8,359 bases of DNA. It comes from an uncultured Selenomonadales bacterium (lineage in GTDB: Bacteria > Bacillota_C > Negativicutes > Selenomonadales > Selenomonadaceae). Below are positions 1 through 6,553 of this stretch, in pieces (the stretch's first letter is position 1; each line of letters begins with the position of its first letter). A program made the translations under genes and the position numbers. The notes under the pieces were generated by a model. The model saw nothing but the letters and a program-made list of their open reading frames with translations. It did not search any database and had not been told where the DNA came from. The stretch is taken from NCBI GenBank assembly GCA_937916025.1, contig CALGGX010000518.1, positions 1 through 8,359 of the forward strand, in the 5' to 3' direction.

Positions 1-652
1 CCGCCTCCGATCGACGAATGTACAGCGGCTCCAAATTCATCACATTGTCGACCTTGCCGCGTGCAAACATTTCGAGAGCGCACAAGCCGACATTCACCGC
101 GCGCGGCATTCGCAAATTCGGCGGCGCAAACCGTACATTCGACGGCAATTCGCATTTGATCTTGTCGACCGCATCGCCGCAAATGATGATCTCGCCTTCG
201 AGCAAACCGACTTCAGAAATTGCTTCGTCGATCGGCTTGATTTTGATCTCGTCGAGCGGCGTCAATCGATCGAACATTTGACAATACGCCCGATTTTTTT
301 GCGCGTCCGTCATCGTCAATACTCTGTCGAAAGGGAAGTGATATGCCAATGCCGTCAATGTCGGCACGCCGATTATCGGCACGTTCCAAGCATATGCCAA
401 CGCCTTCGCCGCCGCCAGTCCGATACGCAAGCCTGTGAATGAGCCGGGACCGATCGAGACCGCAATAAGATCGATCGCTCCGCGCGGCGTTTTCGACAAG
501 CGCAATACTTCTTCCAATTGCGGCTGAAGAGTTTCCGAGTGCGTCAATTGAGCGTCGCGATTGAGTTCGGTGAACCGCTCGCCGTTAAAGATTGCCACGC
601 CCGACGTTCGAGACGACGTTTCAATCGCTGTGCACAAATTCTTCGAGTTCAT
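1..652 (-). CDS. tsaB: TsaB, tRNA t6A-modification protein (3' end cut by window)
   Basis: TsaB is an inactive ASKHA-fold partner of TsaD. Together with TsaE they transfer threonylcarbamoyl to A37 of ANN-decoding tRNAs in the cytoplasm. The visible 217 residues begin with the N-terminal strand and a TAIETSSRTSGVAIF segment (residues 8-22). The family hallmark GPGSFTGLRIG is at 69-79, and the C-terminal PLYIRRSEA at 209-217 matches the usual near-terminal 'YLRxxEA' segment, so probably only a short tail is missing. The ATG at 652-650 was chosen because it gives the usual short N-terminus. A GAGG lies 9 nt upstream, inside tsaE. The gene starts inside tsaE, overlapping it by 32 nt in another frame, which implies translational coupling. 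The segment equivalent to the family's 'DARRxEVY' is diverged here (TDAQKNRAY, 115-123). Identification is firm; the 3' end is not visible. Confidence 0.95.
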   Translation of the reverse strand, partial: MNSKNLCTAIETSSRTSGVAIFNGERFTELNRDAQLTHSETLQPQLEEVLRLSKTPRGAIDLIAVSIGPGSFTGLRIGLAAAKALAYAWNVPIIGVPTLTALAYHFPFDRVLTMTDAQKNRAYCQMFDRLTPLDEIKIKPIDEAISEVGLLEGEIIICGDAVDKIKCELPSNVRFAPPNLRMPRAVNVGLCALEMFARGKVDNVMNLEPLYIRRSEA

Positions 653-1100
653 TGATGAAATCCTCGTGCTCCTCCCCAACGCAACTGATATTGATCCGCC
701 GCATGTTTTTCGACTCGTTGATCCGCTCGATGTTGATGATCACGTAATTCTCCGGCAACGCGTTCGGAAATTTCTCCGCCCATTCGATGAACACTATTCC
801 GTCGGGAAAATCCGTATAGTCGTAAAAGCCGATTTCTTCAAGTTCGTCTTCCGTCGTCAACCGATACAGATCAAAATGCACGATCGGGCAGAAACCTTCG
901 TAGATGTTCATCAGATTGAAAGTCGGGCTGGTGACTTCGCCCTGTACTCCGAGAGTCCGCGCCATGCTCTGCACGAACAGGGTTTTGCCCGCGCCCAAGC
1001 CGCCTTCAAGACAAACCACCGTGCCCTCGCGTATTCGTTGCGCGACTTTTTCTGCCAATCTTACCGTAGCGTACGGCGACTGCGTTATGTGCGTAAACAT
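621..1100 (-). CDS. tsaE: TsaE, tRNA t6A-modification ATPase
   Basis: TsaE is the P-loop ATPase of the TsaBDE complex for t6A37 synthesis in tRNA. The 159-residue protein has the usual family length. Motifs in order are the Walker A GGLGAGKT (33-40), VTSPTF (56-61), HFDLYR (75-80) and FIEWAEK (104-110), all typical of the YjeE/TsaE family. An in-frame ATG 12 nt further upstream (1112) exists. The ATG at 1100-1098 is preferred because GGAGG (1106-1110) sits 5 nt in front of it, while the upstream ATG overlaps that very ribosome binding site. The gene is first in a two-gene unit with tsaB, whose start lies inside its 3' end. A terminator at 1173-1196 separates it from the gene upstream, so it probably has its own promoter in 1101-1172. 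Identification is very secure. Confidence 0.97.
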   Translation of the reverse strand: MFTHITQSPYATVRLAEKVAQRIREGTVVCLEGGLGAGKTLFVQSMARTLGVQGEVTSPTFNLMNIYEGFCPIVHFDLYRLTTEDELEEIGFYDYTDFPDGIVFIEWAEKFPNALPENYVIINIERINESKNMRRINISCVGEEHEDFINELEEFVHSD

Positions 1101-1105
1101 TATAA

Positions 1106-1110
1106 CCTCC
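1106..1110 (-). promoter_or_regulatory. Ribosome binding site that decides the tsaE start
   Basis: GGAGG on the minus strand lies 5 nt before the ATG at 1100. The alternative ATG at 1112 overlaps this site, so it is unlikely to be the true start. Confidence 0.8.
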
Positions 1111-1140
1111 ATTTATATTATCGAGCTGAAAAGTGGTTTT

Positions 1141-1169
1141 AGTTTACAACGCGGCGTAAGAAATTGCAA
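1141..1169 (-). promoter_or_regulatory. Possible weak promoter for tsaE-tsaB
   Basis: On the minus strand TTGCAA (1164-1169) and TAAACT (1141-1146) are separated by 17 nt. Each matches the sigma-A consensus at four of six positions. They lie just downstream of the preceding gene's terminator and upstream of tsaE, where a promoter is needed. Matches this weak arise by chance, so this is only a candidate. Confidence 0.35.
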
Positions 1170-1172
1170 CAG

Positions 1173-1196
1173 AAAAAAACTCCGCGCGGGGCGGAG
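1173..1196 (-). terminator. Rho-independent terminator after the acidic FG-motif gene
   Basis: The minus strand reads CTCCGC, a 5-nt loop, GCGGAG, then seven T. This is a perfect 6-bp GC-rich stem followed by a U-tract, placed 35 nt after the stop codon of the gene at 1232-1849. It separates that gene from tsaE. Confidence 0.88.
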
Positions 1197-1231
1197 CACA
1201 TAAAAACGACTGATTTATTGATTGAACGGAA

Positions 1232-1849
1232 TTATCTGCGGTTGCGATTGCCGAATTGCGGTTGCGAATGACCTTGTGCCGCAAAGGAGGCATCGCGTTT
1301 GCCGTCGAGCGAACGGACGTCGAAAGGTGCTTGCATCGGAGCCGTCGATTGCTCAAACGGTTTTTCTGAAATGATCGCGTCGAGCTCGCCGTCCGATTGC
1401 TCGGGAGCGGCGAAATTGTCTTCATGCGCAAACCACGGCTCTTGAGTTTTGCCGAATTGCGGTTGCTCGATCGCGAAATTGAACAGCGGATGCCCTTCAT
1501 CATCGTCGTCGAAATCATCATCATCGTCGATGTCGCGGGCAAAGCCGAAGTTCGGACGTTTTTCATAATCATCGAAAGGACGATTGCGGCGCGAGCCGAA
1601 GTCAAAGCCGAAGTCGGGACGCTCGGGCGGCGCAATATCGGTATCGCTGTCTGCAACCGTAACATCGCTGTCGAATGCAAACGGCGGACGGCGATCATGT
1701 CCAAAGCCGAAGCTCGGACGCTCGGGCGGTGAAATTTCCGTATCGCTGTCGACGACCGTAACATCACTGTCGAATGCAAACGGCGAACGATGATCGTCTT
1801 TATGCTCAAAATTACGTTTTCCGGCGAAGTCAAATCGATCGATATCCAA
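1232..1849 (-). CDS. Acidic, low-complexity protein with Phe-Gly motifs, function unknown
   Basis: This 205-residue protein matches no family I recognise. It has no signal peptide, membrane segment or evident globular core, and is rich in Asp, Arg, Phe, Gly and Pro. Residues 18-50 and 51-83 form an imperfect tandem repeat (25 of 33 identical) with the core FAFDSDVTV. Phe-Gly motifs recur: ERPSFGFG (43-50), ERPDFGFD (76-83), KRPNFGFA (97-104), QPQFG (129-133) and QPQFG again near the C-terminus (196-200). An acidic run of mostly Asp spans 106-118. The start is TTG at 1849-1847, chosen because AAGGAG (1858-1863) sits 8 nt upstream; the nearby ATG at 1853 opens a frame that stops after seven codons. 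The gene lies alone, followed by a terminator. A long Ser/Arg-rich minus-strand frame overlaps it but lacks such support. It may be an intrinsically disordered scaffold or envelope-associated protein, but this is unproven. Existence is likely; function is unknown. Confidence 0.75.
   Translation of the reverse strand: MDIDRFDFAGKRNFEHKDDHRSPFAFDSDVTVVDSDTEISPPERPSFGFGHDRRPPFAFDSDVTVADSDTDIAPPERPDFGFDFGSRRNRPFDDYEKRPNFGFARDIDDDDDFDDDDEGHPLFNFAIEQPQFGKTQEPWFAHEDNFAAPEQSDGELDAIISEKPFEQSTAPMQAPFDVRSLDGKRDASFAAQGHSQPQFGNRNRR
1601..1798 (-). repeat. Two-copy 99-bp in-frame tandem repeat
   Basis: Units 1700-1798 and 1601-1699 encode residues 18-50 and 51-83 of the acidic protein. Both contain FAFDSDVTV, DSDT, PPERP and an FGF motif, and the DNA is clearly similar as well. 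A decayed third copy may follow, since residues 86-103 again end in RPNFGF. The period is exactly 33 codons, so copy-number change would keep the frame. Confidence 0.85.
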
Positions 1850-1857
1850 TCATAACA

Positions 1858-1863
1858 CTCCTT
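1858..1863 (-). promoter_or_regulatory. Ribosome binding site supporting a TTG start
   Basis: AAGGAG on the minus strand is 8 nt before the TTG at 1849. It is the main evidence that the FG-motif frame, and not an overlapping frame, is translated. Confidence 0.75.
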
Positions 1864-1977
1864 AATGTATCCTGCTTAAACTTCTTTTTGATTGATTACA
1901 AAAGTTTTATCGTTGCCGATTCGCCAAAAATTAAATTACATTTGCATTACATTTTGATTAAATTTCGATGAGAAAAG
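1864..1977 (-). other. AT-rich non-coding leader between two genes
   Basis: This stretch between the membrane-protein stop and the acidic-protein ribosome binding site is much more AT-rich than its surroundings. The minus strand contains AAATGTAAT twice, 11 nt apart. It probably holds the promoter of the acidic-protein gene, but I could not find a convincing -35/-10 pair. No clear hairpin terminator for the upstream gene is visible. Confidence 0.4.
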
Positions 1978-2382
1978 TCACGCGCCCGTGAACAATTCAA
2001 TCACAGGGCGGAAAAATTCATACGCCATGCCCCACGCCGGTATCAGCGATATCCCCAAAAACAGCACGAGATTAAACAGCATCGCCGCCAGCGATTTTTT
2101 GACGATCGCGTAAATCGCCAGCAATATTCCCACGCCCCAGATCGCCGTTTGCCAAATCTCTGCCGCAACCGCCCCCATCACATTCGCATAGATCAAAAGC
2201 CCTTCCGCCGCCGCCAACAGGATCGACAGCGCGAGTATCCATTTATATTTCGTCGTTACATGGAAGAAACTCTGTTCCGCCGCTTTTTCATCAAAATTGT
2301 CGACGCCGACATTGTTGTCAAACGCCGCACCTTTCCGAGCATTCGCCGCATCGTTTTCAACAGTATTCTTGTCTTCTTCCAT
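1978..2382 (-). CDS. Small multi-pass membrane protein, function unknown
   Basis: The 134-residue product has a hydrophilic, Asn/Asp/Glu-rich N-terminus (about 1-45). Roughly three hydrophobic segments follow, at about 48-67, 72-95 and 98-116, with lysines at 46-48 and 94-95 flanking them. The tail (about 117-134) is only partly hydrophobic. No conserved catalytic motif is recognised and no family can be named. The ATG at 2382-2380 has GGAGG (2391-2395) 8 nt upstream. The gene begins 15 nt after the corA stop, so the two are very probably cotranscribed. This hints at a role linked to corA or simply to the membrane, but it is not proof of one. The gene call is good; the function is unknown. 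Confidence 0.85.
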   Translation of the reverse strand: MEEDKNTVENDAANARKGAAFDNNVGVDNFDEKAAEQSFFHVTTKYKWILALSILLAAAEGLLIYANVMGAVAAEIWQTAIWGVGILLAIYAIVKKSLAAMLFNLVLFLGISLIPAWGMAYEFFRPVIELFTGA

Positions 2383-2397
2383 CCAAACCGCCTCCGT

Positions 2398-3351
2398 TCA
2401 AAACATGTGTTTTCGCCAAAATATATACGCCGATATTGCCGAAGCAATCAGCGCAATCACTATCACTATGCAAAAGCCCAAGTTGTTTTCGCTCATCGGC
2501 ACCGGCACGTTCATGCCGAAAAAACTCGAGATCACCGTCGGTATCGCTATGATTATCGTCATTGCCGCAAGGAATTTCATCACCATGTTCTGATTGTTCG
2601 AGATGATCGACGAAAACGTATCCGCCAGTCGCGACAGTATTTGACTGTACATTTCAACCATCTCGCGCGCCTGCTTGTTTTCGATGATGACGTCTTCGAG
2701 CAAATCCTCGTCCTCTTCGTAAATGTCGAGAATGCCTTCCAATGTCCGAGACGAACGCAAGCGCAATAATTTTTCGAGTACCGCGCCGTTAGAGCGCAAT
2801 GCCGCATTGAAATACGTCAAGCCTTTTTGCAATTCCATCAGCCGAAGGATGTCGCTGTTTCGCATCGAGTGCCGCAATTGATCTTCGATTTCTTCAGCCA
2901 GTTTGTTGATCTGTCGAAGGTAGCGGAGAAAAAACGTCGCCGACCGATACAGGATTTGAAACAGAAATTGCGTCTTTTTGAATGTCCGAAACAGCCGCGC
3001 GGTGCGTTCGTTGAAGTCTGCAATCACCGGCGTCTCTTCCAAACAGACCGTGATCAGAAATTGCCGCGTAAGAATGATCGCGAGCGGCAGAGTGTCGTAG
3101 CTCTCTTCTTCGCGGATCAACGGCACGTTCGTCAAGATCATTATCGAGTCGTCTTCGACATCGATGTGCGAACGCTCTTCGTCGTCGAGGGCTGATCGTA
3201 AGAAGTCGGGTTCTACCTCCGTCAACGCGCTGATCAGTTTCAATTCGTAAGGCGTCGGGTCTATGATGTTGATCCACGCGCCTTTTTCCAGCGTGTTCAG
3301 CGTCAACTCCTGAATGTGCCCGTTCTCCTGCGATTTGTAAACCGTGAGCAT
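2398..3351 (-). CDS. corA: CorA-family divalent metal ion transporter
   Basis: CorA proteins form pentameric channels in the inner membrane that admit Mg2+ (some members Co2+, Ni2+ or Zn2+). The 317-residue product has the usual family length. A soluble alpha/beta N-terminal domain (about 1-140) is followed by long helices (about 140-255). Two C-terminal membrane segments lie at about 259-278 and 291-312, with the signature GMN at 279-281 (FFGMN) in the loop between them and a short basic tail. The ATG at 3351-3349 was chosen over an in-frame upstream start near 3462 because AGGAGG (3358-3363) lies 6 nt before it, and the upstream extension would run into the preceding gene and its terminator. 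It has its own promoter (3384-3413) and is followed closely by a small membrane-protein gene. Ion specificity cannot be read from the sequence. Confidence 0.95.
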   Translation of the reverse strand: MLTVYKSQENGHIQELTLNTLEKGAWINIIDPTPYELKLISALTEVEPDFLRSALDDEERSHIDVEDDSIMILTNVPLIREEESYDTLPLAIILTRQFLITVCLEETPVIADFNERTARLFRTFKKTQFLFQILYRSATFFLRYLRQINKLAEEIEDQLRHSMRNSDILRLMELQKGLTYFNAALRSNGAVLEKLLRLRSSRTLEGILDIYEEDEDLLEDVIIENKQAREMVEMYSQILSRLADTFSSIISNNQNMVMKFLAAMTIIIAIPTVISSFFGMNVPVPMSENNLGFCIVIVIALIASAISAYIFWRKHMF

Positions 3352-3383
3352 ACTACTCCTCCTCTCAATCGATCTTAAACTTA

Positions 3384-3413
3384 ATTGTACTATTTGACGG
3401 CGGTTCATGTCAA
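3384..3413 (-). promoter_or_regulatory. Sigma-A-type promoter of corA
   Basis: On the minus strand a perfect TTGACA (3408-3413) is followed by 18 nt and TACAAT (3384-3389, five of six consensus positions). It lies 33 nt upstream of the corA start codon. The -35 box overlaps the T-tract of the upstream terminator. Confidence 0.82.
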
Positions 3414-3437
3414 AAAAAAAACGCCGCTCATTGCGGC
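3412..3437 (-). terminator. Rho-independent terminator of the ftsZ unit
   Basis: The minus strand reads GCCGC, a 5-nt loop, GCGGC, one G, then ten T. The TGA stop of the FtsZ-like gene lies within the loop. It ends the ftsZ / FtsZ-like unit just before the corA promoter. Confidence 0.88.
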
Positions 3438-4003
3438 TCGATACTTTCAAGAACTTCTTCAATTCGACGACTCATCACGTCATTCAAAATGTCGAGCACT
3501 CGATTCATCGGCGTTTTCGGATCAACTGTTTGCAACAGCTCGTCGCTCTCGAACAAAACAACTCTGTCGACGAGCATTTTCAATCTTTCGAGCGCATTTT
3601 CAAACTGCAATCTTCGTCGCTTGCCTTCAAACGTGAACGGACGAGTGACGACGGCAATCGTCGAAATTCCAAGTTCGTGCGCGTATTCGGCAATGATCGG
3701 CGCGGTTCCGGCTCCGATTGCCTCGCTCGCGTCCGCAACAAAAATTATCACGTCCGCATCGTCGAAGGCAGCGGCAATTTCATCGCGAGCTTCCCGCGCC
3801 GCATTTTCATAACGTTCAATCGTGCCGCCGTCAAGCCCGAGCAAGCCTTTGTACAGCTCAATTTGCATCGCCGCTCTCGGCGGATCGAATTTGAAACGTT
3901 GCCCGATCGCTATGCAATCCGCGCGCCGAGACGCGTCTTTTTCGAGCATTCGATTGACGAATTTATTGCCGTCGTCGCCTATGCCGACAATTTTTATGTT
4001 CAT
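3428..4003 (-). CDS. Truncated, degenerate FtsZ-like protein
   Basis: This 191-residue protein is clearly related to the N-terminal half of the FtsZ encoded just upstream. The glycine-rich T1 loop is degraded (GIGDDGN, 7-13, against GVGGGGN). The tubulin signature GGGTGTG is replaced by SEAIGAG (93-99). [10 protein letters not shown] (118-127) is identical to FtsZ, and DELLQTVDPKTPM (154-166) matches Fts[14 protein letters not shown]. It ends at the position equivalent to the end of the core helix H7, so the T7 catalytic loop, the C-terminal subdomain and the C-terminal tail peptide are absent. GTP binding is probably impaired and GTPase activity should be absent. The ATG at 4003-4001 starts 9 nt after the ftsZ stop; an in-frame TTG at 4012 abuts the stop. 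No good ribosome binding site is visible, so translation is probably coupled to ftsZ. The intact frame ending in a terminator argues for a functional gene and against a recent frameshift. Function is inferred only: an FtsZ partner, capper or modulator. Confidence 0.88.
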   Translation of the reverse strand: MNIKIVGIGDDGNKFVNRMLEKDASRRADCIAIGQRFKFDPPRAAMQIELYKGLLGLDGGTIERYENAAREARDEIAAAFDDADVIIFVADASEAIGAGTAPIIAEYAHELGISTIAVVTRPFTFEGKRRRLQFENALERLKMLVDRVVLFESDELLQTVDPKTPMNRVLDILNDVMSRRIEEVLESIEPQ

Positions 4004-4012
4004 TACGGGCAA

Positions 4013-5233
4013 TCAACGGCGATTGCGCATCCAAATCGGAATGTCGATGATGTTGCCGGGGTCTTTCGGCTGTGGCGGCGGCGGAGGCGGCGGTGCCTGC
4101 TGTTGCGATTGTTGCGGCGGTTGCTGTGCTTGCGGCATGCTCTTGCCGCCCATGCGCGCCTTGAACATCGACGTGATCGATTGCGGTTGATCCGACGCCA
4201 TCTGCGCCGCAATTTCTTCGTCCGTTTGCGGCATTTGCAAGCTCGGGCGATTGATATCCGCCGCTGATTCGTCGTCGAAACGCGTCGCGATCACCGTCAC
4301 GCTGACCGTATCGCCCATCGATTCGCCCGTCGAGATGCCCCACATGATCTCCGCGTCGGGATGCGCCGCTTCCGCCACCGTCGTCGATGCCTCGTTCACT
4401 TCCATCATCGAAAGATTATCCGGCGCGCCCATGATGTTCAACAACACGCCGCGCGCGCCTTGTATGCTCGTCTCCAACAACGGACTGTCGATTGCCGCCT
4501 TCACCGCATCGATCACGGCGTTTTCGCCCGAGGCTTCGCCGATGCCCATCAGTGCCGAGCCCGCATTCTGCATGATCGATTTTACGTCCGCAAAGTCGAG
4601 ATTCACTATGCCCGGAACCGCTATCAGATCCGAAATGCCTTTCACGCCCTGCCGCAAAATGTCGTCGGCTATGCTGAACGCCTTCGTCATCGGCGTCTTT
4701 TTGTCGACCACCTGCAACAGTCTGTCGTTCGGAATTGTAATGATCGTGTCCACGCGCCGCTTCAGATTTTCGATTCCCATGTCTGCATTCTTTTTGCGCT
4801 TCGGACCTTCAAACGTGAACGGACGCGTCACCACTCCGACCGTCAATGCGCCGATCTCTCGCGCGCACTCCGCCACGACCGGTGCCGCACCCGTGCCCGT
4901 GCCGCCGCCCATTCCCGCCGTGATAAATACCATGTCGGAATCACGCAAGGCGGCAATGATTTCGTCGCGACTTTCAATCGCCGCCTTCTGACCTATCTCC
5001 GGACGCGCGCCCGCGCCCAAGCCCCGAGTCAATTTCTCGCCGATTTGCATTCGCTTCGGTGCCATTGCCGTCAAAAGTGCCTGCGCGTCGGTGTTTACGG
5101 CAATAAATTCCACGCCCTCCAAACCCAGAGATATCATTCGATTGACGGCGTTGTTGCCGCCGCCCCCCACTCCTATCACTTTGATCTTGGCAAACTGTGT
5201 CAGATCATTGTCGTCAAATTCAAACATTGCCAT
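4013..5233 (-). CDS. ftsZ: FtsZ, cell division GTPase
   Basis: FtsZ is the tubulin homologue that polymerises into the Z ring at midcell. The 406-residue protein has, in order, the T1 loop [14 protein letters not shown] (20-33), tubulin signature GGGTGTG (109-115), T7 loop NLDFADV (211-217) with both catalytic Asp, and a C-terminal GTPase subdomain to about residue 320. A variable linker with Gln-rich stretches and seven consecutive Pro (381-387) follows, then the C-terminal anchor-binding peptide [11 protein letters not shown] (396-406). The ATG at 5233-5231 is chosen because GGAGG (5241-5245) lies 7 nt upstream; a TTG at 5251 lies upstream of that site and is rejected. ftsA is not adjacent; sbp is upstream and an FtsZ-like gene is immediately downstream. 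A promoter candidate lies in the gap after sbp. Identification is certain. Confidence 0.99.
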   Translation of the reverse strand: MAMFEFDDNDLTQFAKIKVIGVGGGGNNAVNRMISLGLEGVEFIAVNTDAQALLTAMAPKRMQIGEKLTRGLGAGARPEIGQKAAIESRDEIIAALRDSDMVFITAGMGGGTGTGAAPVVAECAREIGALTVGVVTRPFTFEGPKRKKNADMGIENLKRRVDTIITIPNDRLLQVVDKKTPMTKAFSIADDILRQGVKGISDLIAVPGIVNLDFADVKSIMQNAGSALMGIGEASGENAVIDAVKAAIDSPLLETSIQGARGVLLNIMGAPDNLSMMEVNEASTTVAEAAHPDAEIMWGISTGESMGDTVSVTVIATRFDDESAADINRPSLQMPQTDEEIAAQMASDQPQSITSMFKARMGGKSMPQAQQPPQQSQQQAPPPPPPPQPKDPGNIIDIPIWMRNRR

Positions 5234-5240
5234 AAGCCTG

Positions 5241-5245
5241 CCTCC
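5241..5245 (-). promoter_or_regulatory. Ribosome binding site that decides the ftsZ start
   Basis: GGAGG on the minus strand, 7 nt before the ATG at 5233, excludes the six-codon longer frame that would start at TTG 5251. Confidence 0.8.
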
Positions 5246-5292
5246 AGACAAATTTATTTCCTCGATCGATCTTTTCGATTATTTCCCCGAGC

Positions 5293-5298
5293 ATTGTA
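5293..5298 (-). promoter_or_regulatory. Likely -10 element of an ftsZ promoter
   Basis: The minus strand has TACAAT here, 60 nt before the ftsZ start and after the sbp stop. It lies inside the string TAGTACAAT, which also occurs at the -10 of the corA promoter. No good -35 box is found at 16-18 nt, so the promoter may be weak or rely on other contacts. Confidence 0.45.
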
Positions 5299-5318
5299 CT
5301 ACAAAAATTGCCGCAATG

Positions 5319-5639
5319 CTACAATTGGCGAAAAAAATTTGACAGCGGCAGTCGAAGAACGATCAGGTTTTGAAGAATATGCAAACCAAAGGCGATTTCG
5401 GCGACATAAAGCAGGTCGAGAAGGGCGAACAGGGCGGCAAATGCCGTGTTTTGTAACAACGCGAAAATCAAATCCGTGTCGCTGAATTTGCCTTCGAGCT
5501 CCGCGCGGATTCCGACAATGATTGCGTCGAGCACGAGCAGGATTGCCGCCGATAACAATTGCACGTCAATCGGCGATATCGGAAACATCAATGCCGATGC
5601 CGCGCCGAAAATCAGTCCGATCAGCGATTTTATCAGCAA
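5319..5639 (-). CDS. sbp: Small basic protein Sbp (DUF1290 family) membrane protein
   Basis: The 106-residue product resembles the small integral membrane 'Sbp' proteins encoded next to ftsA/ftsZ in Bacillota, whose exact role is unclear. Shared features are an N-terminal hydrophobic segment with GLIFG (8-12), the conserved block [16 protein letters not shown] (37-52; family form LDxxxGGIRAxLEGKF), a second hydrophobic region with a conserved Asn, and a C-terminal [13 protein letters not shown] (family form FGxRIFQNLAxIR). Two TTG starts are possible, at 5648 and 5639. The latter matches the family N-terminus better. Neither has a clear ribosome binding site, and both overlap the 3' end of sucD, so coupling to sucD translation is likely. 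A few family-typical glycines are replaced. The family call is confident; the start is uncertain. Confidence 0.85.
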   Translation of the reverse strand: MLIKSLIGLIFGAASALMFPISPIDVQLLSAAILLVLDAIIVGIRAELEGKFSDTDLIFALLQNTAFAALFALLDLLYVAEIAFGLHILQNLIVLRLPLSNFFRQL

Positions 5640-6538
5640 GTGTGGCAAATGTCGTAAATGCCCGCGCGTTTGAGCGTATCGACAACCGTCGCGCCGATGT
5701 GCGCGACCGTGTCGGCAACTTCGATCCCGACCGCGTTGAGTGCTTTGATCTTATCCGCCGCCGTGCCCTTGCCGCCGCTGATGATTGCGCCCGCATGCCC
5801 CATGCGTTTGCCCGGAGGAGCTTGACGCCCCGCGATGAATGCCGTCACCGGCTTGTCTTTCATGTTCTCGGCAATCCAATGCGCCGCATCTTCTTCCGCA
5901 TTGCCGCCGATCTCGCCGATCATCAGCACCGCCTTCGTCTCGTCGTCTTTCGAGAAAAGCTCGAGTACATCGATGAAGTCCGTGCCCTTGACGGGATCGC
6001 CGCCGATGCCCACCGACGTCGTGATTCCGATGCCCGCATTCATCAATTGAAATGCCGCTTCGTAAGTCAAGGTTCCGCTTCGCGAAACAAGTCCGACGTG
6101 ACCGCGCTTTTGCACGTTGCCGGGAATAATTCCGAGTTTGCTCTCGCCCGTCGTCATGATGCCCGGGCAGTTCGGTCCGATCAAACGCGTTTTTTTGCCT
6201 TCCATGTATCGTCGTACTTTGATCATGTCGAGTACGGGTATGTGTTCGGTGATGCAGACGACGACGTCCAACTCCGCATCGACCGCTTCCATGATTGAGT
6301 CCGCCGCAAATCGCGCGGGGACGTAAATCACTGACGCCGTCGCGCCCGTCGATTGCGCCGCGTCGCGCACGCTGTTGAAGACGGGAACCCCTTCGACAAC
6401 CTGACCGGCTTTGCCCGGCGTCACGCCGCCGACTATCTTCGTGCCGTATGCCAGCATTTGTTTCGTGTGGAAAGTCGCCTGCTTGCCGGTGATGCCCTGC
6501 ACGAGGACTTTCGTGTCTTTATTGACCAATATTGACAT
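5633..6538 (-). CDS. sucD: Succinyl-CoA synthetase (ADP-forming) subunit alpha
   Basis: SucD binds CoA and carries the phosphohistidine in the reversible reaction succinyl-CoA + ADP + Pi = succinate + CoA + ATP, working with SucC in the cytoplasm. The 301-residue protein is of normal length. Visible motifs are the Rossmann-type CoA-binding loop [12 protein letters not shown] (14-25), GVTPGKAG (38-45), IGPNCPGI (120-127), SRSGTLTYE (152-160) and the active-site His248 in [12 protein letters not shown] (245-256), equivalent to E. coli His246. The ATG at 6538-6536 is preceded by GGGGAGG with an 8-nt spacer. Only 15 nt separate it from the sucC stop, and sbp overlaps its 3' end. Confidence 0.98.
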   Translation of the reverse strand: MSILVNKDTKVLVQGITGKQATFHTKQMLAYGTKIVGGVTPGKAGQVVEGVPVFNSVRDAAQSTGATASVIYVPARFAADSIMEAVDAELDVVVCITEHIPVLDMIKVRRYMEGKKTRLIGPNCPGIMTTGESKLGIIPGNVQKRGHVGLVSRSGTLTYEAAFQLMNAGIGITTSVGIGGDPVKGTDFIDVLELFSKDDETKAVLMIGEIGGNAEEDAAHWIAENMKDKPVTAFIAGRQAPPGKRMGHAGAIISGGKGTAADKIKALNAVGIEVADTVAHIGATVVDTLKRAGIYDICHTC

Positions 6539-6553
6539 TATCGACGCCTCCCC

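Noticed and set aside
561..1142. 193-residue plus-strand open frame opposite tsaE
   Set aside because: It is antisense to TsaE with its intact Walker A motif, and shows no family signal.
1144..1833. 229-residue minus-strand open frame overlapping the acidic-protein gene
   Set aside because: It is Ser/Arg-rich with no domain. It runs through the terminator hairpin and lacks a good ribosome binding site, while the competing frame has one. It is open because of the repeat-rich composition.
3352..3427. Possible frameshifted remainder of the FtsZ-like gene
   Set aside because: Only 76 nt separate the stop from corA, and they hold a terminator, a promoter and a ribosome binding site. No FtsZ C-terminal half can be hidden there, so this is a true truncation or deletion and not a frameshift.
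3352..3462. N-terminal extension of CorA by 37 residues
   Set aside because: It would cover the terminator, the promoter and the end of the FtsZ-like gene. A strong ribosome binding site supports the start at 3351.
4361..5485. 374-residue plus-strand open frame opposite ftsZ
   Set aside because: It is antisense to FtsZ, Arg/His-rich and without family features, and it crosses the ftsZ promoter and sbp.
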